From NCBI GenBank assembly GCA_030762895.1, contig CM061068.1, positions 82,033,840-82,097,839 on the forward strand: a DNA stretch of 64,000 bases, read 5' to 3'. The translations under genes and the position numbers were made by a program. Shown one piece after another: positions 44,765 through 56,703 of the stretch; the first letter of the stretch is position 1, and every line of letters starts with the position of its first letter. The notes below the pieces were generated by a model. That model searched no databases, was not told the origin of the DNA, and saw only the letters and a list, made by a program, of their open reading frames with translations. The stretch is from Sophora flavescens. Its lineage: Eukaryota > Streptophyta > Magnoliopsida > Fabales > Fabaceae.

Positions 44765-46163
44765 TGATAGTGTGATTTCACATCATAATTCTTGTACATT
44801 TCTGCATGCATTTTCATATAGTTTAGGCATATTTAAATTATTTTTATTAGTTTTTACCTTGGAACGGGTGAGTCGGTTTCTTGGTGTTGTTTTGCAGGAA
44901 TTTAAGGAAAAATGCTCAAGATTAGCCATGATGGAGCTTGGATGAAGACAGAGCTTGAAAAGTGAAGAAAATGACCCAAGCAGATCACATCACGGCCTAG
45001 TCGTGATGACCATCACGGCCGTGATCGAGCTATAATTGAGAAGAAAGAAGGCAAAAGTCAGAAGCTGTCACGGCCTAGCCGTGATTCACATCACGGTCGT
45101 GACATATACCCTCACCAGGCAGAACTAATCACGGCCTAGCCGTGATACCCATCACGGTCGTGACAGACCAGCTGAGACAGGCAGAGCCCATCACGGCCTG
45201 GCCGTGATTACCATCACGGCCGTGATGCTCCAAAATTTGAAAGCGCGCCAAGGCAGAAAGCGTCACGGCCTGGCCGTGATGGCCATCTTGATCGTGACGC
45301 GAATCCTAATCTATAAAGAGGCACGGGCAGAACAGGAAAATAGTTTTGAAACCCTCAAACACTCTCTCTGAACCAGGGGCAGCTGCACAAGGATTCCATG
45401 GAGTTTCTTCTCCTTTTCATCTCTATTTCATTGATTTTGTCATTGATCATGAGTAGCTAAACCTCCCATTGTTGGGATTAGATGTAGCTATTTCTGAATT
45501 CTCCATGTATTTGACTTGACCTTGTAATATAGTTTTTGCTTCCTTATGAGTGATTGATTTCCATGCTTAATGCTTGTTGTGGCGTGATCCCCCATGACTT
45601 GATTATTGTTTTGGTATGCAATTGGAAAATTCGTATTAGAACTAGAACTGAAATCAACCACCTAGTAAACCTTGTATCTAGGAATGGATTTAGGTTTATT
45701 AGCAATCGTGTAATCCCTAATCTTAATGCAAATTCATTAATCTAGGCCACCTAAGGAATTAGGGTCTATTAGTGGATTTAGGCTCTTGTCATCTGAGGAG
45801 TCAGGGCTTGAGTAATCTAGTCGATTGATTGTCATATTTGAAGTAGAAACTGTTTATTAGTCATTTCATTGCATGGGGATGAAGTTTAGTGAACCTAATC
45901 CCAACATCTTTATCATATTTGAAAACCATCTTTTTCTGCACTCCAAGTATTTGATAAAAAAACCAAAAAGAGTTTGTTCCTTTTCTTTTATTTGTTTTAG
46001 GCTTGATAATTAGAATAGAACTCACTTCAATCCAAATATCCGCTTAGATAGTAATTGAATCAGTACGTGCTATTACTCGTCACAGTCCTCGTGGGAACGA
46101 TAAACGGTCTCACCACCGTATTACTTGTGCGACTAGGTATACTTGCCTAGAAATTGTCCAACA
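44765..46163 (+). repeat. 3' LTR of the plus-strand Athila element
   Basis: It matches 35739-37140, with its array at 44988-45299 and TATA box at 45312-45318. Its last bases are part of a 70-bp tandem duplication with the flanking DNA. Confidence 0.92.
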
Positions 46164-46285
46164 TCCTTCCTGACTTTTTTTGGTCTTCACATCACGCCCG
46201 TGACATACATCACGGCCTAGAAATTGTCCAACATCCTTCCTGACTTTTTTTGGTCTTCACATCACGCCCGTGACATACATCACGG
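46146..46285 (+). repeat. 70-bp tandem duplication across the 3' LTR/host junction
   Basis: 46146-46215 is repeated at 46216-46285 (CCTAGAAATTGTCCAACATC and onward). The unit includes the last 18 bases of the LTR, the target duplication and host DNA. GCCTAG occurs at both break points, pointing to a microhomology event after insertion. Confidence 0.9.
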
Positions 46286-46424
46286 CTAGGCCGTGATGGA
46301 TTCTGATCTTCTGGGGCCTTCTTGTCACGCTCGTGATGGTAATCACGGCTGGGCCGTGATACCGTCTGATTTTCAGCTGTTGACTCGTCACGGCCGTGAC
46401 CCATGTCACGGCCTAGCCGTGATT
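46191..46424. repeat. Palindrome-pair array, internal region of the minus-strand Athila element
   Basis: TCACGCCCGTGA, ATCACGGCTAGGCCGTGAT and TCACGGCCGTGAC units in pairs, one enclosed in the 70-bp duplication. It continues the array at 35575-35734 on the other side of the inserted element. Confidence 0.8.
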
Positions 46425-46715
46425 GATTCTGACTTCATTTTCCATGCCCTTTTCACTCTTCATGCCTTCCTGACCTGAAAACACTTGGCACATCCATTAA
46501 TTTATGATCTTTCTTCTCTAAATCCTCTCAATTATTCAAAAACAAAATTCAAAAACAAACTAAGAAGGGAAAGAAAACTTGGGTTTCCTCCCAAGAAGCG
46601 CTTATTTACAATCCTAAGCTTGACCATAGTCCTTTCAATCCTTTGATGTTGGATAGAGGAGGGAAATCGCAACCTCCTGTTCAAGTGGATGTTCTCCAAG
46701 GTAGTGTTTCAGTCT

Positions 46716-49700
46716 CTATCCATTGACCTTGAATATTCCATGTTCCTGGTTCCAAACCTCGACGGCACCATACGGAAATACTTTCATTACTTTAAATGGT
46801 CCGGACCATCTAGACTTGAGCTTTCCCGGGAATAACCACAACCTCGAGTTGTAGAGTAGCACCAGTTCTCCTTCATGGAATTCTCTACGAAGGATATGCT
46901 TATCATGCCACTTTTTTGTTCTCTCCTTGTAAGATCGTGCGGACTCATAAGCATCCAATCTTAGCTCGTCAAGTTCCTGAAGTTGAAGGATTCTCTTTTC
47001 CCCAGCGGCTTTTATATCAAAGTTTGGCATCTTAATAGCCCACAAAGCCTTATGCTCAAGCTCGACTGGTAAGTGACATTGCTTACCGTAAATAAGTCTA
47101 AAGGGTGTCATCCTGATAGGAGTCTCGTAAGCCGTACGGTAAGCCTAAAGAGCATTATCAAGCTTTAAGGACCAATCCTTTCTCGAACCTGAAATAGTCT
47201 TCTCCAGAATGCACTTTTTCTCTCGATTGGAAACCTCGACTTGTCCACTTGTTTGAGGGTGGTAAGGTGTAGCAACCCTATGAGTGAGATGATAACAATC
47301 CAACTGATTTTTGTGGTAAATAACAATCCAAGAGTCCTTGTGAGATGATACTCGAGTTGTCGCTCCCTTAACTACATATTTTGTAAACCGCTCGATTTTT
47401 GGCGCGTGCGCGACAGCGCGTCACCGGTCCCGAATCTCCAAGTCAAATTTTTGCAGAAGGAGAATCCATCGGATGAGTCTTGGCTTTGCTTCCTTCTTAG
47501 TCATGAGGTGCTTTAGTGCGGAGTGGTCCGTGTACACTATTACTTTAGACCCCACAAGGTATGATCTGAATTTCTCAAATGCAAAGACAACCGCAAGCAA
47601 CTCTTTCTCAGTTGTGGCATAATTGGCTTGAGCTCCATCTAGAGTTTTGCTTGCATAGTATATTGCATGAACCTTCTTGTCTATCCTTTGTCCCAACACC
47701 GCTCCCACGGTGTAGTCACTAGCATCACACGTTACTTCAAATGGCTCATTCCAATCTGGTGATTGCGAAATGGGAGCGATGGTCAAAGCTTCCTTCAACC
47801 TATAAAATGCACTCAAACATTCCTCATTAAAATAAAATGGAACATCTTTCATTAATAGGTTAGATAAAGGTTTAGAAATTGTTGAAAAATCTTTGATGAA
47901 ACGCCGGTAAAACCCGGCGTGTCACGAGAAACTTCTAATTCCTTTCACATTTACCGGTGGGGGCAAATTTTCAATAACATCTATTTTGGCCCTATCCACC
48001 TCAATACCTCTACCAGAAATCAAGTGCCCGAGCACTATACCTTCTTTTACCATAAAATGGCATTTTTCTCAATTCAATACCAAATTGGTTTCTTCACATC
48101 GCTGCAAAATCTTAGACAAATTTGTTAAACAGTCATCAAAGGTAGTTCCATAAACAGAAAAATCATCCATAAAAACCTCCACGATGTTTTCAATAAATTC
48201 AGAAAAAATTACAGTCATGCATCTTTGAAAAGTAGCCGGTGTATTACATAGACCAAAAGGCATTCTTCTATAGGCAAAAGTGCCATAGGGACAAGTAAAC
48301 ATGGTCTTTTCTTGATCACTAGGATGTATAGGAATTTGATGAAAATCGGAATATCCATCCAAGTAACAAAAGTATGAATGCCTAGCTAACCTTTCAAGCA
48401 TTTGATCAATAAATGGGAGAGGGAAGTGATCTTTCCTTGTTACCTTATTTAGCTTCCTATAATCGATGCACATTCTCCAACCGGTTACCGTCCTGGTAGG
48501 GATTAGTTCATTATTTTCATTTTGAATGACAGTCATCCCCCCTTTCTTAGGAACCACATGCACCAGACTAACCCATTCACTATCGGAGATTGGATAAATA
48601 ACCCCCGCATCTAATAACTTAAGCATTTCTTTCTTAACCACCTCTTTCATATTAGGGTTCAACCTACGTTGATGCTCAATGGATGGTTTATGCTTATCTT
48701 CCATTAAAATGTGATGCATGCAAAAAGAAGGATTTATGCCTTTAATATCATCAGTTGTATACCCTATCACTTTTGTATGCATTCTAAGCTCCCTAAGCAA
48801 TTTCTCAGTGTCCAAGTCATTCAAGCTAGCATTCATAATTACCGGATAGGAAGAGTTAGGACCAAGAAATTCATACCTCAATGTGGAGGGAAGATGTTTT
48901 AGTTCTACCTTAGGGGCTTCTTCATCTTTCAGATCCTTACTCTTTGGTGTCAACTCAAGTTTCTCTTTCTTTGTTTTGTTTGGAGAAATTTCTGGACTAG
49001 CCTCCAGAAAGCGGGCATAATTCCTTACTTATCCTCCATGAGCATTTAAGTCTCCACCAATCAAACACATTTCTAATAGGTCATCAACACAATAATTGCT
49101 CCTGTAGTAGCCACAGTTAAAGTCAATTTTCCATTTTTAACATCAATAATTGCTCCTGCGGTAGCCAAGAAAGGCCTACCAAGAATAATGGGGATTTGGG
49201 AATCCTCTTCCATTTCAAGTACCACAAAATCCACGGGAATGAAAAATTTACCCACTCTAATAGGAACATCCTCCAAGATGCCTATAGGGAATTTGACTGA
49301 CCGATCCGCCAATTGAAGGGAGATTGTTGTGGGTTTTAGTTCACCCATCTCCAACTTCTTGCAAACAGAGAGGGGCATAAGACTAACGCTAGCCCCCAAA
49401 TCACAAAGAGCTTTATCAAAACTAGTGTTACAAACTACCTGGATCTTTCAGTTTAGGAGGCAATTTATTTTGAATTAAAGCACTGCACTCCTCAGTCAGA
49501 GCCATTGTTTCATAGTCCTCTAGCTTCCTCTTATTTGACAAGATATCCTTAAGAAATTTAGCATGTGTGGGCATTTGTTGTAACGCCTCAGTGAAGGGTA
49601 CATTAATGTACAATTTCTTAAGGACCTCTAGAAATTTTCCAAATTGCTTATCTAACTTGGCCTTGGCCAACCTTTGAGGAAGAGGTATCGGAGGTTGGTA

Positions 49701-51194
49701 AGGTGGTGGAGGGACATACTTAGGCACTTTTTCACTAGGGTCTTCCTCTTCTAAGGTTGTGTCTTAGTAGGTTCCTCCTCCTCATCTACACTCTTGTTAT
49801 CACTCTCCCCTTTAGCCTCGGGATTCTCAAGTTTCTTACCACTCCTTAGACTCACAGCTTTACACTGTTCATTATTTGGGTTCACCTCAGATTGTCCAGG
49901 AAACTTGCCCGGTTGCCTCATTGAATTTCCTGCCTGTTGGGCAATTTGAGTTTCCAACATCTTGTTATGGATGGCTAAGTTATCTACCTTAGATGTTAAC
50001 TCTGTTATTGCCTCATTAACTGCCCTAATTGTTGCCTAAATTCTTCATTCTGCTTAGTTTGAGTAGCAACAAAATTTTCCATAAGAGACTCAAGTTTAGA
50101 CTTTTGTACCTGAGGATACCCCGATGCGGGTTTCCTATTACCTTGCCCTTCTTAGAATTCGTGGTTCAACGTGTTGTTGTAGTTCCCGTAGGAAAGATAA
50201 GGATTATTTTTCCTCACTTGGTTGTAGGGATTTGGGGGAGCATAATTTGGCAGCTTCGGGTTCGTGTCATAAAAATTGTGACAAGAGTTCACTTGTTCCC
50301 CCGAAGCACTGGACTCAGGAGCGATACCATGTGGGCACTCCATTATGTCATGTCCCTGCATTCCACAAATCTCACAAATAACATTAGTAGCACCTATTGA
50401 ACTCACATTAGCCTTTTCAAGCTTATCAAAGCGTTTATTTAATGAGTCAAATTTAGACATAATCAAATCAGTACTATTCATTTCGAACTTACCCCCCGAA
50501 AGCTTTTTCGGGTTATTACCTCTTTTCGAACCACATTGGTGATAGTTGGTGGCTACGTTTTCAATGATATTGAACGCTTCAGTCAGAGGTCTGTTCATAA
50601 AGGCTCCACCAGCTGCGAAGTCAAGTGACACCTTTGATGAGCAATCCAATCCGTTGTAGAAGGTATGCACTAACAACCACCTCTCGAGTCTATGATGTGG
50701 GCAAGACTCTAGCAATCCCTTGTAACGATCCCAAGATTCGGATAAGCACTCTCCGTCATTTTGGAAGAAGCCGGTGATCTGAGTTCGTAGGTAAGCAGTC
50801 TTGGATGGAGGGAAGAATTTCTCCGAGAATGCCTGCTCTAGTTGGTCCCAAGTTGACAACGTATTAGCGGGCACTTGCTTCAACCAAGCTTTTGCCTTTC
50901 CAGTCAGAGAGGAGGGGAATAACCTCAAGCGTATAGCATCGAACGGGGCACCTTGAATTCTTATTGCATCGGTGGATTCCAAGAATGTCTTGACATGATC
51001 AGTCGAGTCCTCCGAGGGTAATCCTCCAAACTGATGTTGCCTAATCACGCAGATTAACTGAGGCATATAGTGTAGTTCTCCGCCACAATTTCTGGCCTAT
51101 CAATCCCAGTTCCCAAACCCCTAGCATTTGGGGTTGCGTAGTCCTTCAGTGGTTTGGTATCTGGTAGATTTGCCATGAGTGGGATGGGAATCAA

Positions 51195-51227
<33 letters not shown>

Positions 51228-51311
51228 TTGTAGTCTCCTACGTCTATGAAAGGTCCTTTCGATCTCGGGGTCAACTTCAATAAGGTTTCCAAGACTTAGG
51301 GATCTTTGCAT
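46716..51311 (-). pseudogene. Gag-pol of the minus-strand Athila element, heavily damaged
   Basis: Gag is at 51311-50152 (RLRLFPSSLTGKAKAWLKQV, knuckle CEICGMQGHDIMEC). It has a frameshift near 51060, a stop after NHEF near 50150 and a CT microsatellite encoding RERERE at 51198-51222. The protease region is at 49960-49073 with active site CDLGASVSL intact but a frameshift before it. RT is at 48953-48069, with TGWRMCIDYRKLNKVTRKD, PFGLCNTPATFQRCM and catalytic EVFMDDFSVY; a tryptophan-to-stop change follows LVLN. RNase H is at 47852-47421 (VTCDASDYTVGAVLGQR). Most of the integrase core is missing between 47420 and about 47290; only YHPQTSGQVEVSNRE-like sequence and the C-terminal part (47111-46716, CHLPVELEHKALWAIK) remain. 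Confidence 0.87.
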
Positions 51312-51441
51312 AAAAGAGAAAAATACCTATGGTAGAGAGATAGATACTCTAGAAAAATAAAAAGAAATAAATAATAAAATAAAATAAAAAAATGTCCAGA
51401 AAAGTCAATTAAAAATTAAATTGAAATTCAAGAAAACACAG

Positions 51442-51459
51442 TCCCCGGCAACAGTGGCA
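51442..51459 (-). other. Degenerate tRNA-Asp primer-binding site
   Basis: On the minus strand TGCCACTGTTGCCGGGGA, three mismatches from the tRNA-Asp site, follows the right LTR by a few bases. Confidence 0.75.
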
Positions 51460-51465
51460 AAAACT

Positions 51466-52825
51466 TGATGAGTGTCGAATCCGCAAGTGAATGGATTCGT
51501 CGTCAAGTAATAAAAAGAGATCGAACCACAGAGACCGTGATCTTAAATAACAATTAGTTATTAAATTGATTTAACTAAACTGGAATAAGATTTGGTTTTT
51601 GAAATCGGAATCAAGTAACAATCAAATTTTAAAATGAAGTTAAAAAAAATAGGAAAGTAATTCAAATAGGGGTTTTTCAAATTCAAAAGGATTTCCAGGA
51701 ATTAGGATACCACAAAACTGCTTATGTTACTAAATTGACTAATCTCCTTGTTAATTACCAAAATTTGCTTTGAATTTATCCTAAATAAGTTAATGCTCCC
51801 TCTCGGGTTACAAAAATCGTGCCCAATTAAATCAACCCCTACTCTCGTGGTAATTGAATTTAAATCGAACCCTTTGAGTTTTGTGACAATTCGTGAACCC
51901 TCGAAGGACCGCTTCTAACTCTCGTGATTTAAGTACCAAGTTTGATTCCTATAGATCCGATACCTAAGTTCACCGCTAAGTTCATCCTTAGTGTATCTAC
52001 GACATGCAAATAAGTGGCCACCGAATTTACGAGTAATTAAAACAATAGGGATCAAATTGAAATCAAAATTGAAATTAACAAGAAATCAAACATCAATTCA
52101 TCACCATAAACAAATCTTGAGCATAGCCCCAATTCCTAGAAACAAGACTACTACTCAAGCATTGCCATGATCATAGCAAGCTTGATTAACAATAACATAA
52201 AAAGAAAACCCTAGAGGAGAGAAGAGATTGAGGAGAAGAAGAAGAATCCTAATTTCGCCTATGGGTAGCAGTCCAAAAGTGCCCAGTTTCGAGCCCTAGA
52301 GGGCTATTTATAATCTGGGGTAACTTGAATCCCAAGCCAATACAAAAATCAGATCAAATCAGTTTCGATGGATCCATATATTGCGTGTCACGGCCGTGAC
52401 CCTCATCACAGGCAGGCCGTGACGGATTCTGTCTTGGAGGTTGCTTTGCTGGTTGGTCTGTCACGACCGTGACCACCATCACGGCCTAGCCGTGATCAGT
52501 TCTTCCCGTGAGGGTCTGGTTCAGCTAACATGTCACGGCCGTGACCAGCTCTGAATTTTCCATTCTTTCTTTTCAGATCTACTCGATCATGGCCGTGATC
52601 AGTTTTGTTTGCCTCATTTCCTTACCTTTCAAGTTCCATCTTCATGCCAGCTCCAACACAACTGATCCTGAGCAATTTAATCTTCGATTCCTGCACACAA
52701 GCACCACAAAACCACCTTACCCGTTCCAAGGTAAAAACTAATAAATAATCACAAAAAATACGCCTAAACTATATGAAAATGCATGCAAAATGTCAAGGAA
52801 ATATGAGGTGAAATCACAGTCATCA
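51466..52825 (-). repeat. Right (5') LTR of the inverted-LTR Athila element
   Basis: On the minus strand it starts TGATGACTGTGATTTCAC and ends TCGACACTCATCA. Its termini are thus a nine-base inverted repeat. The end hairpin is CGAATCC-ATTCACTTGC-GGATTCG. It has a palindrome array at 52387-52595. Confidence 0.88.
52387..52595. repeat. TCACGGCC palindrome-pair array in the right LTR
   Basis: Three pairs plus partial units; one unit fewer than the left LTR of the same element. Confidence 0.8.
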
Positions 52826-52830
52826 TGCAT

Positions 52831-54792
52831 CAATACATGGCCTAAGCCTTGATATGAAACGTCGCAATACACTTCTCAGGGTTCATTGGGTTTAGGAAGG
52901 ATTAACACTGGTACAGTTGTCAATCGCTCTTTTATCCTTCGGAAACTCTCTTCGTATTTATCGGTCCACACAAAAGGTTGATCCTTTCGTGTAAGCTGAG
53001 TCAATGGCGCTACGATTTTGGAGAATCCTTCAATAAATCATCGGTAGTATCCATCCAAGCCGACAAAGCTTCGAATCTGTTACTATCTTTGGTCTTTACC
53101 AAGAGAGCACTGCTTCCACTTTAGCAGGGTCAACATCAATTACTCCTTTGGAAATCACATGCCCCAAGAACTTCACTTCTTCAAGCCAAAACTCACATTT
53201 AGAGAGTTTTGCATACAGTTCCTTCTCTCATAAGATCTGTAGCACTTGTCGCAGATGCCCTTCATGTTCCTCATGACTCCTGGAGTAGATGAGGATATCG
53301 TTGATGAACACGATAACAAACTTATCCAAGAACGAACGGAAAACCCGATTCATGTAATCCATGAAGACAGTAGGTGCTTTTGTCACTCCAAATGGCATTA
53401 CAAGATACTCATAATGGCCATGACGCATTCGGAAAACAGTCTTTGGAATGTCTTCAGTCTTCACTCTAATCTGGTGGTATCCTGTTCTCAAATCAATTTT
53501 TGAGAAAACAGCAGCTCCTTCCAGTTGGTCCATCAAATCATCTATACGTGGCAACGGATACTTGTTCTTGATCGTCACTTTGTTGAGTTGCCTATAATCC
53601 ACTGAAAGTTTCGATCCTCCGTCCTTCTTTCGTACTAAAAGAACAGGCGCTCCCCACGGGGAAACACTTCAGCACCACTCATGGTAAAAACTCTTCCCTT
53701 AGCTGTCGCTTTAAAAATTCTGGCACTATTGACGGTGGTTTCCCGCTTTGGTGTCCTGCAATCTTTTGCCAGATGTCCTACTCGGTCACAGTTGAAACAT
53801 TTCATCCCTCTCGCGGGACATACATCAGCCAAGTGGTTCGGGTCTCCACACTTGAAGCATCTCCTTCCTTGGCTTGGTCCTTGACTCCTCTGGTTAACAC
53901 TTCCAGAGGCCAAGGCCACGGGACGGTACTATTGTTGACTCCAGTTGTTTCCAGCTGGTCTAGAGTATGGCTTCTTCTGAGCTTGCTTACCCCTCTGGTT
54001 CTGGCCTTGGAATTGGTTTCTCGAGCGTGAGGGGCCACCAACATTCCCTCTATTGTCTCTTTTTTTCAGCATTTGTTCAACTTTCCTACATTTCTCCACC
54101 AGAGCTTGAAAATTCCTGATCTCCAGTGGCAACACTGACCCCTTGATCTCATACCGCAATCCTCCTTCGAATCTTTCACACTTCCAGCTCTCTTCTGGAT
54201 TGTCTTGGAAAAAGGGAAAATATCTGGCCAGTGATTCAAACTTCGCCTCATACTCTCCAACAGTCATGTCTCCTTGGCGAAGACGCATAAATTCCAGTTC
54301 CTTCTCCCCTCGAGCACTCTGTGGGAAGTATTTGTCCAGGAATGTAGTGCGAAAAACCTCCGAAGTAATTTCTTGTTGATTCACCTCGAGCATTTGCTTG
54401 GTGCCACTCCACCATTATTCAGCATCTCCCATTAGCAAGAAAGTAGCATACGGCACTCGTACCGCTTCAGGACTGTTAATCAACTTGAAAATCTTCTCAA
54501 TTTCTTGAATCCACAAGTCCGCTTTAATCGAATCAACATCCCCATAAAACTGTGGTGGGTTCTGACGTTGAAATGCTATCAGAGCACGACCTTCTGCGGC
54601 TTGCTCAGCACGAGATTGCTCTTGTTGGTGTTGTGCAGCCAAAGTAGCCGTCTGCTGGGCAATGGCAGTAGCAACGTCTGCCATAGCTTGCGCTGCAAAA
54701 TCTGCTTCCCCACCATCAGGTCCGCGTCCACCAATGAAACCACCTCTACGGCCTCCTCTACGACCACGTCCACGTGCTGCGTCTAGCTCCAT
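52831..54792 (-). pseudogene. Chromovirus Gag, RT and N-terminal RNase H, protease deleted
   Basis: Gag starts at 54792 (MELDAARGRGRRGGRRGG) with RQNPPQFYGDVDSIKADLW and EKELEFMRLRQGDMTVGEY. A stop near 54415 splits it. Two zinc knuckles follow (CFKCGDPNHLADVC and CFNCDRVGHLAKDC). At about 53675 the protein jumps from FTMSGAE directly to SPWGAPVLLVRKKDGG, so the protease and the start of RT are missing. RT continues with DYRQLNKVTIKNKYPLPRI, DLRTGYHQIRV and a catalytic VFINDILIYS, where the first aspartate of the usual DD pair is asparagine. RNase H runs to GLGHVLM at 52831, interrupted by the Athila nest. Confidence 0.87.
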
Positions 54793-54958
54793 AACTGAAC
54801 AACAAGATAAAATCAGTTAAACGGCAACTAGATCAGAGCTATTTAATCACTTTCCAACAATCATTACTTCTAAGAAGTAATTCAAACAAGCCCATTCAGA
54901 GATCACACAACACAAATACAATAGGCCTATTCCCAAATATTCCCGAAAGACTCGACCA

Positions 54959-54970
54959 GCTTTGATACCA
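54959..54970 (-). other. Primer-binding site, initiator tRNA-Met
   Basis: TGGTATCAAAGC on the minus strand, one change from the usual TGGTATCAGAGC of chromoviruses. Confidence 0.8.
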
Positions 54971-54977
54971 CCCTTAA

Positions 54978-55934
54978 TGTGACAACCTTTTCCCCGAGCA
55001 TCACATTAATTACCTCGTTTTACAAAAAATGATTTTATTATCAATATATCAATTTTCTTACGGAAAAATATATGTTCATTATGGATGTTTCCCATCTTGG
55101 GATATCATAAAGCTTTTATCATAAACATCTTTGATATAAATAACTAGTAAAATAGCACCATGAATACACATAACATCTTCTTATATAAATAAAAAGCCTT
55201 CTTGGTGACAGGCCACTTGACATAAGTACATAGAGTGAATACAACATAGTTCTTCATAGCAACTAAGTTAATTATTAACAGACTTAGAAAAAGTTAAACT
55301 AGATTAGAGGGACATAGTCAGATACAAAATAGAACGACAACTTTGGACACTACTACCACAAAAGACAACTCTATGGCTGGTCTAGTCCTAGTGGTATCCG
55401 TTCGGGAGACCACCATGTTTATCTCCACCCTGCGGAGACACAACCGGGGAGGGGTCCTCCAGCTCACTACCCTCGTCAGGATCATCGTCCTCATCGTTAT
55501 CAAGTGGGTGACACTGAGGGACCTCGTCTATCTCCTCCACGGGGTCCTCTTCCAACCGGTTCCGTCATTTACCCGATTTAGGTTTACGCACATTTAATTT
55601 GAAGATTTCACCCAATAAAGATATACTATTTTATTTTTATGTGAAATTTTTCAAAAAAAAAAAACCAATGTCGTTGCAAATACGATATAAACCTAAACCG
55701 TTTCATTCACGAGTTAAAATTAGATTTTATGATCAGTAAAATCTTACTGTCAGTTAAAACGCAGACCTGGTTTCATCTGAATTTTAAACTAATTTTTTTA
55801 GTGTAACCTGCTACCATAAGTTGTAGAGCATAATAATGTTTTTGTTTTATCCAAAATCATTTTCTAGATCTTAGATAAAAATATAAACAATTATATATAT
55901 CTTACCAATATTGAAAATAGTAAAAATGGGGTGT
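54978..55934 (-). repeat. 5' LTR region of the chromovirus
   Basis: On the minus strand it begins TAACACCCCATTTTT (the initial TG seems lost) and ends GGTTGTCACA before the primer site. By eye it does not match the 3' LTR at 29241 beyond the TAACACCCC start. Its 957 bp are also much shorter. Confidence 0.6.
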
Positions 55935-56703
55935 TAGATCTAAGGTGTACCACTCACCAAAGTGGTGCACCCATGTACCACCCAAGTGGCAAAATGTCCA
56001 TATTTTGCCACCGGGGCGGTTTGGCTTTTCAACATTTTTTTATTGGTCAAAGTGTTTAAATTATGTATTTACTTGGTATTTGCACATATGGACCTCAATT
56101 ATTCATATTTGCATATAAATATTTTTTATTAAATTTAAATATATTTTTAAAATATAATTATTTAAATTTTTATTTAACTTTTTTTAAATATAATTTTTTA
56201 ACTCCATATTTTTTCCTTAATTACTTATGTATAATTATGTTGAGTGAAATAAAATAATATAACACGTTAAAATCCCTGAAGTGGTGTCGTGCAACCCATA
56301 TTTAATTTTATAAATTATTTAAGTAGAAAAACAAGTTAACAAAGTACCTAAGGAAGATGTTAGACTTTTTTTTTAATTCTAATAATCAAGAAACAAATTT
56401 TAGGGACTTAAGATTTACTTAGATTTTATTTTTTTCTTTCACCAAACAAAAGATAATTTTTTTTATAATAAAATTTTAAATAATATTTTTTTTTCATATT
56501 AATTAATAAAAAATGAGCCTTTATGCAAATATGAAAATACAACATCTAGTTTTGCTAACACATAAGTATCATTGACTCTTTGACCAGATAAAATTTGTTA
56601 AAAAATCAAACTGCTCAAGTAGCAATTTAAATGGTCTTGATTTTGTCACTTGGGTGGTGCATGATGCACCATTTTAGTGGGTGGTGTACCACAACTTCAC
56701 CTT
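55935..56703. mobile_element. Possible MITE with AAGGTG.. GGTGCACC ends
   Basis: The left end (CTAAGGTGTACCACTCACC, AAAGTGGTGCACC) and the reversed right end (TAAGGTGAAGTTGTGGTACACCACCC, AAATGGTGCATC) form imperfect inverted repeats around an AT-rich, non-coding core. It lies inside part B of the duplication, also present at 63500-64000. The exact ends and superfamily are unclear. Confidence 0.45.

Larger units (their letters stand above)
35739..46163 (+). mobile_element. Full-length Athila element, mutated
   Basis: The LTRs are 35739-37140 (1402 bp) and 44765-46163 (1399 bp), starting TGATAGTGTG and ending GTCCAACA. Target duplication TCCTT lies at 35734-35738 and 46164-46168. A tRNA-Asp primer site is at 37147 and a purine tract at 44750-44764. 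Gag, protease, RT, RNase H and integrase are all recognisable, but many stops, frameshifts and a 151-bp duplication make it inactive. There is no ATHILA ORF after pol. It is the innermost, hence youngest, insertion of the nest. Confidence 0.93.
31142..52825 (-). mobile_element. Athila element with oppositely oriented LTRs, itself hosting another Athila element
   Basis: One insertion, flanked by TGCAT at 31137-31141 and 52826-52830. The right LTR (51466-52825) and the coding region (46716-51311 and 33958-35113) are on the minus strand as expected. The left LTR (31142-32535) is on the plus strand, so both outer edges are LTR 5' ends (TGATGAGTG and TGATGACTG reading inward). At the inner junction (32535) the LTR lacks its last about 14 bases and the internal region lacks its last about 50, including the purine tract. 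The plus-strand element 35739-46163 is inserted inside it. Confidence 0.85.
27217..55934 (-). mobile_element. Outer chromovirus (Tekay-like Ty3/gypsy), degenerate, hosting the Athila nest
   Basis: The minus-strand order is 5' LTR (54978-55934), initiator-Met primer site, gag, RT, half of RNase H, [Athila nest 31142-52825], rest of RNase H, integrase, chromodomain, 3' LTR (from 29241). The nest's target duplication TGCAT (31137-31141 and 52826-52830) allows the frame to close through GLGHVLMQHRKVVV, proving that both halves are one element. The protease is deleted. The two LTR regions do not look alike, so the element may be chimeric. Confidence 0.82.

Noticed and set aside
11762..46424. Regular palindromic units resembling a CRISPR array
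   Set aside because: Spacers vary in length, the units lie inside retrotransposon LTRs of a plant, and there are no cas genes.
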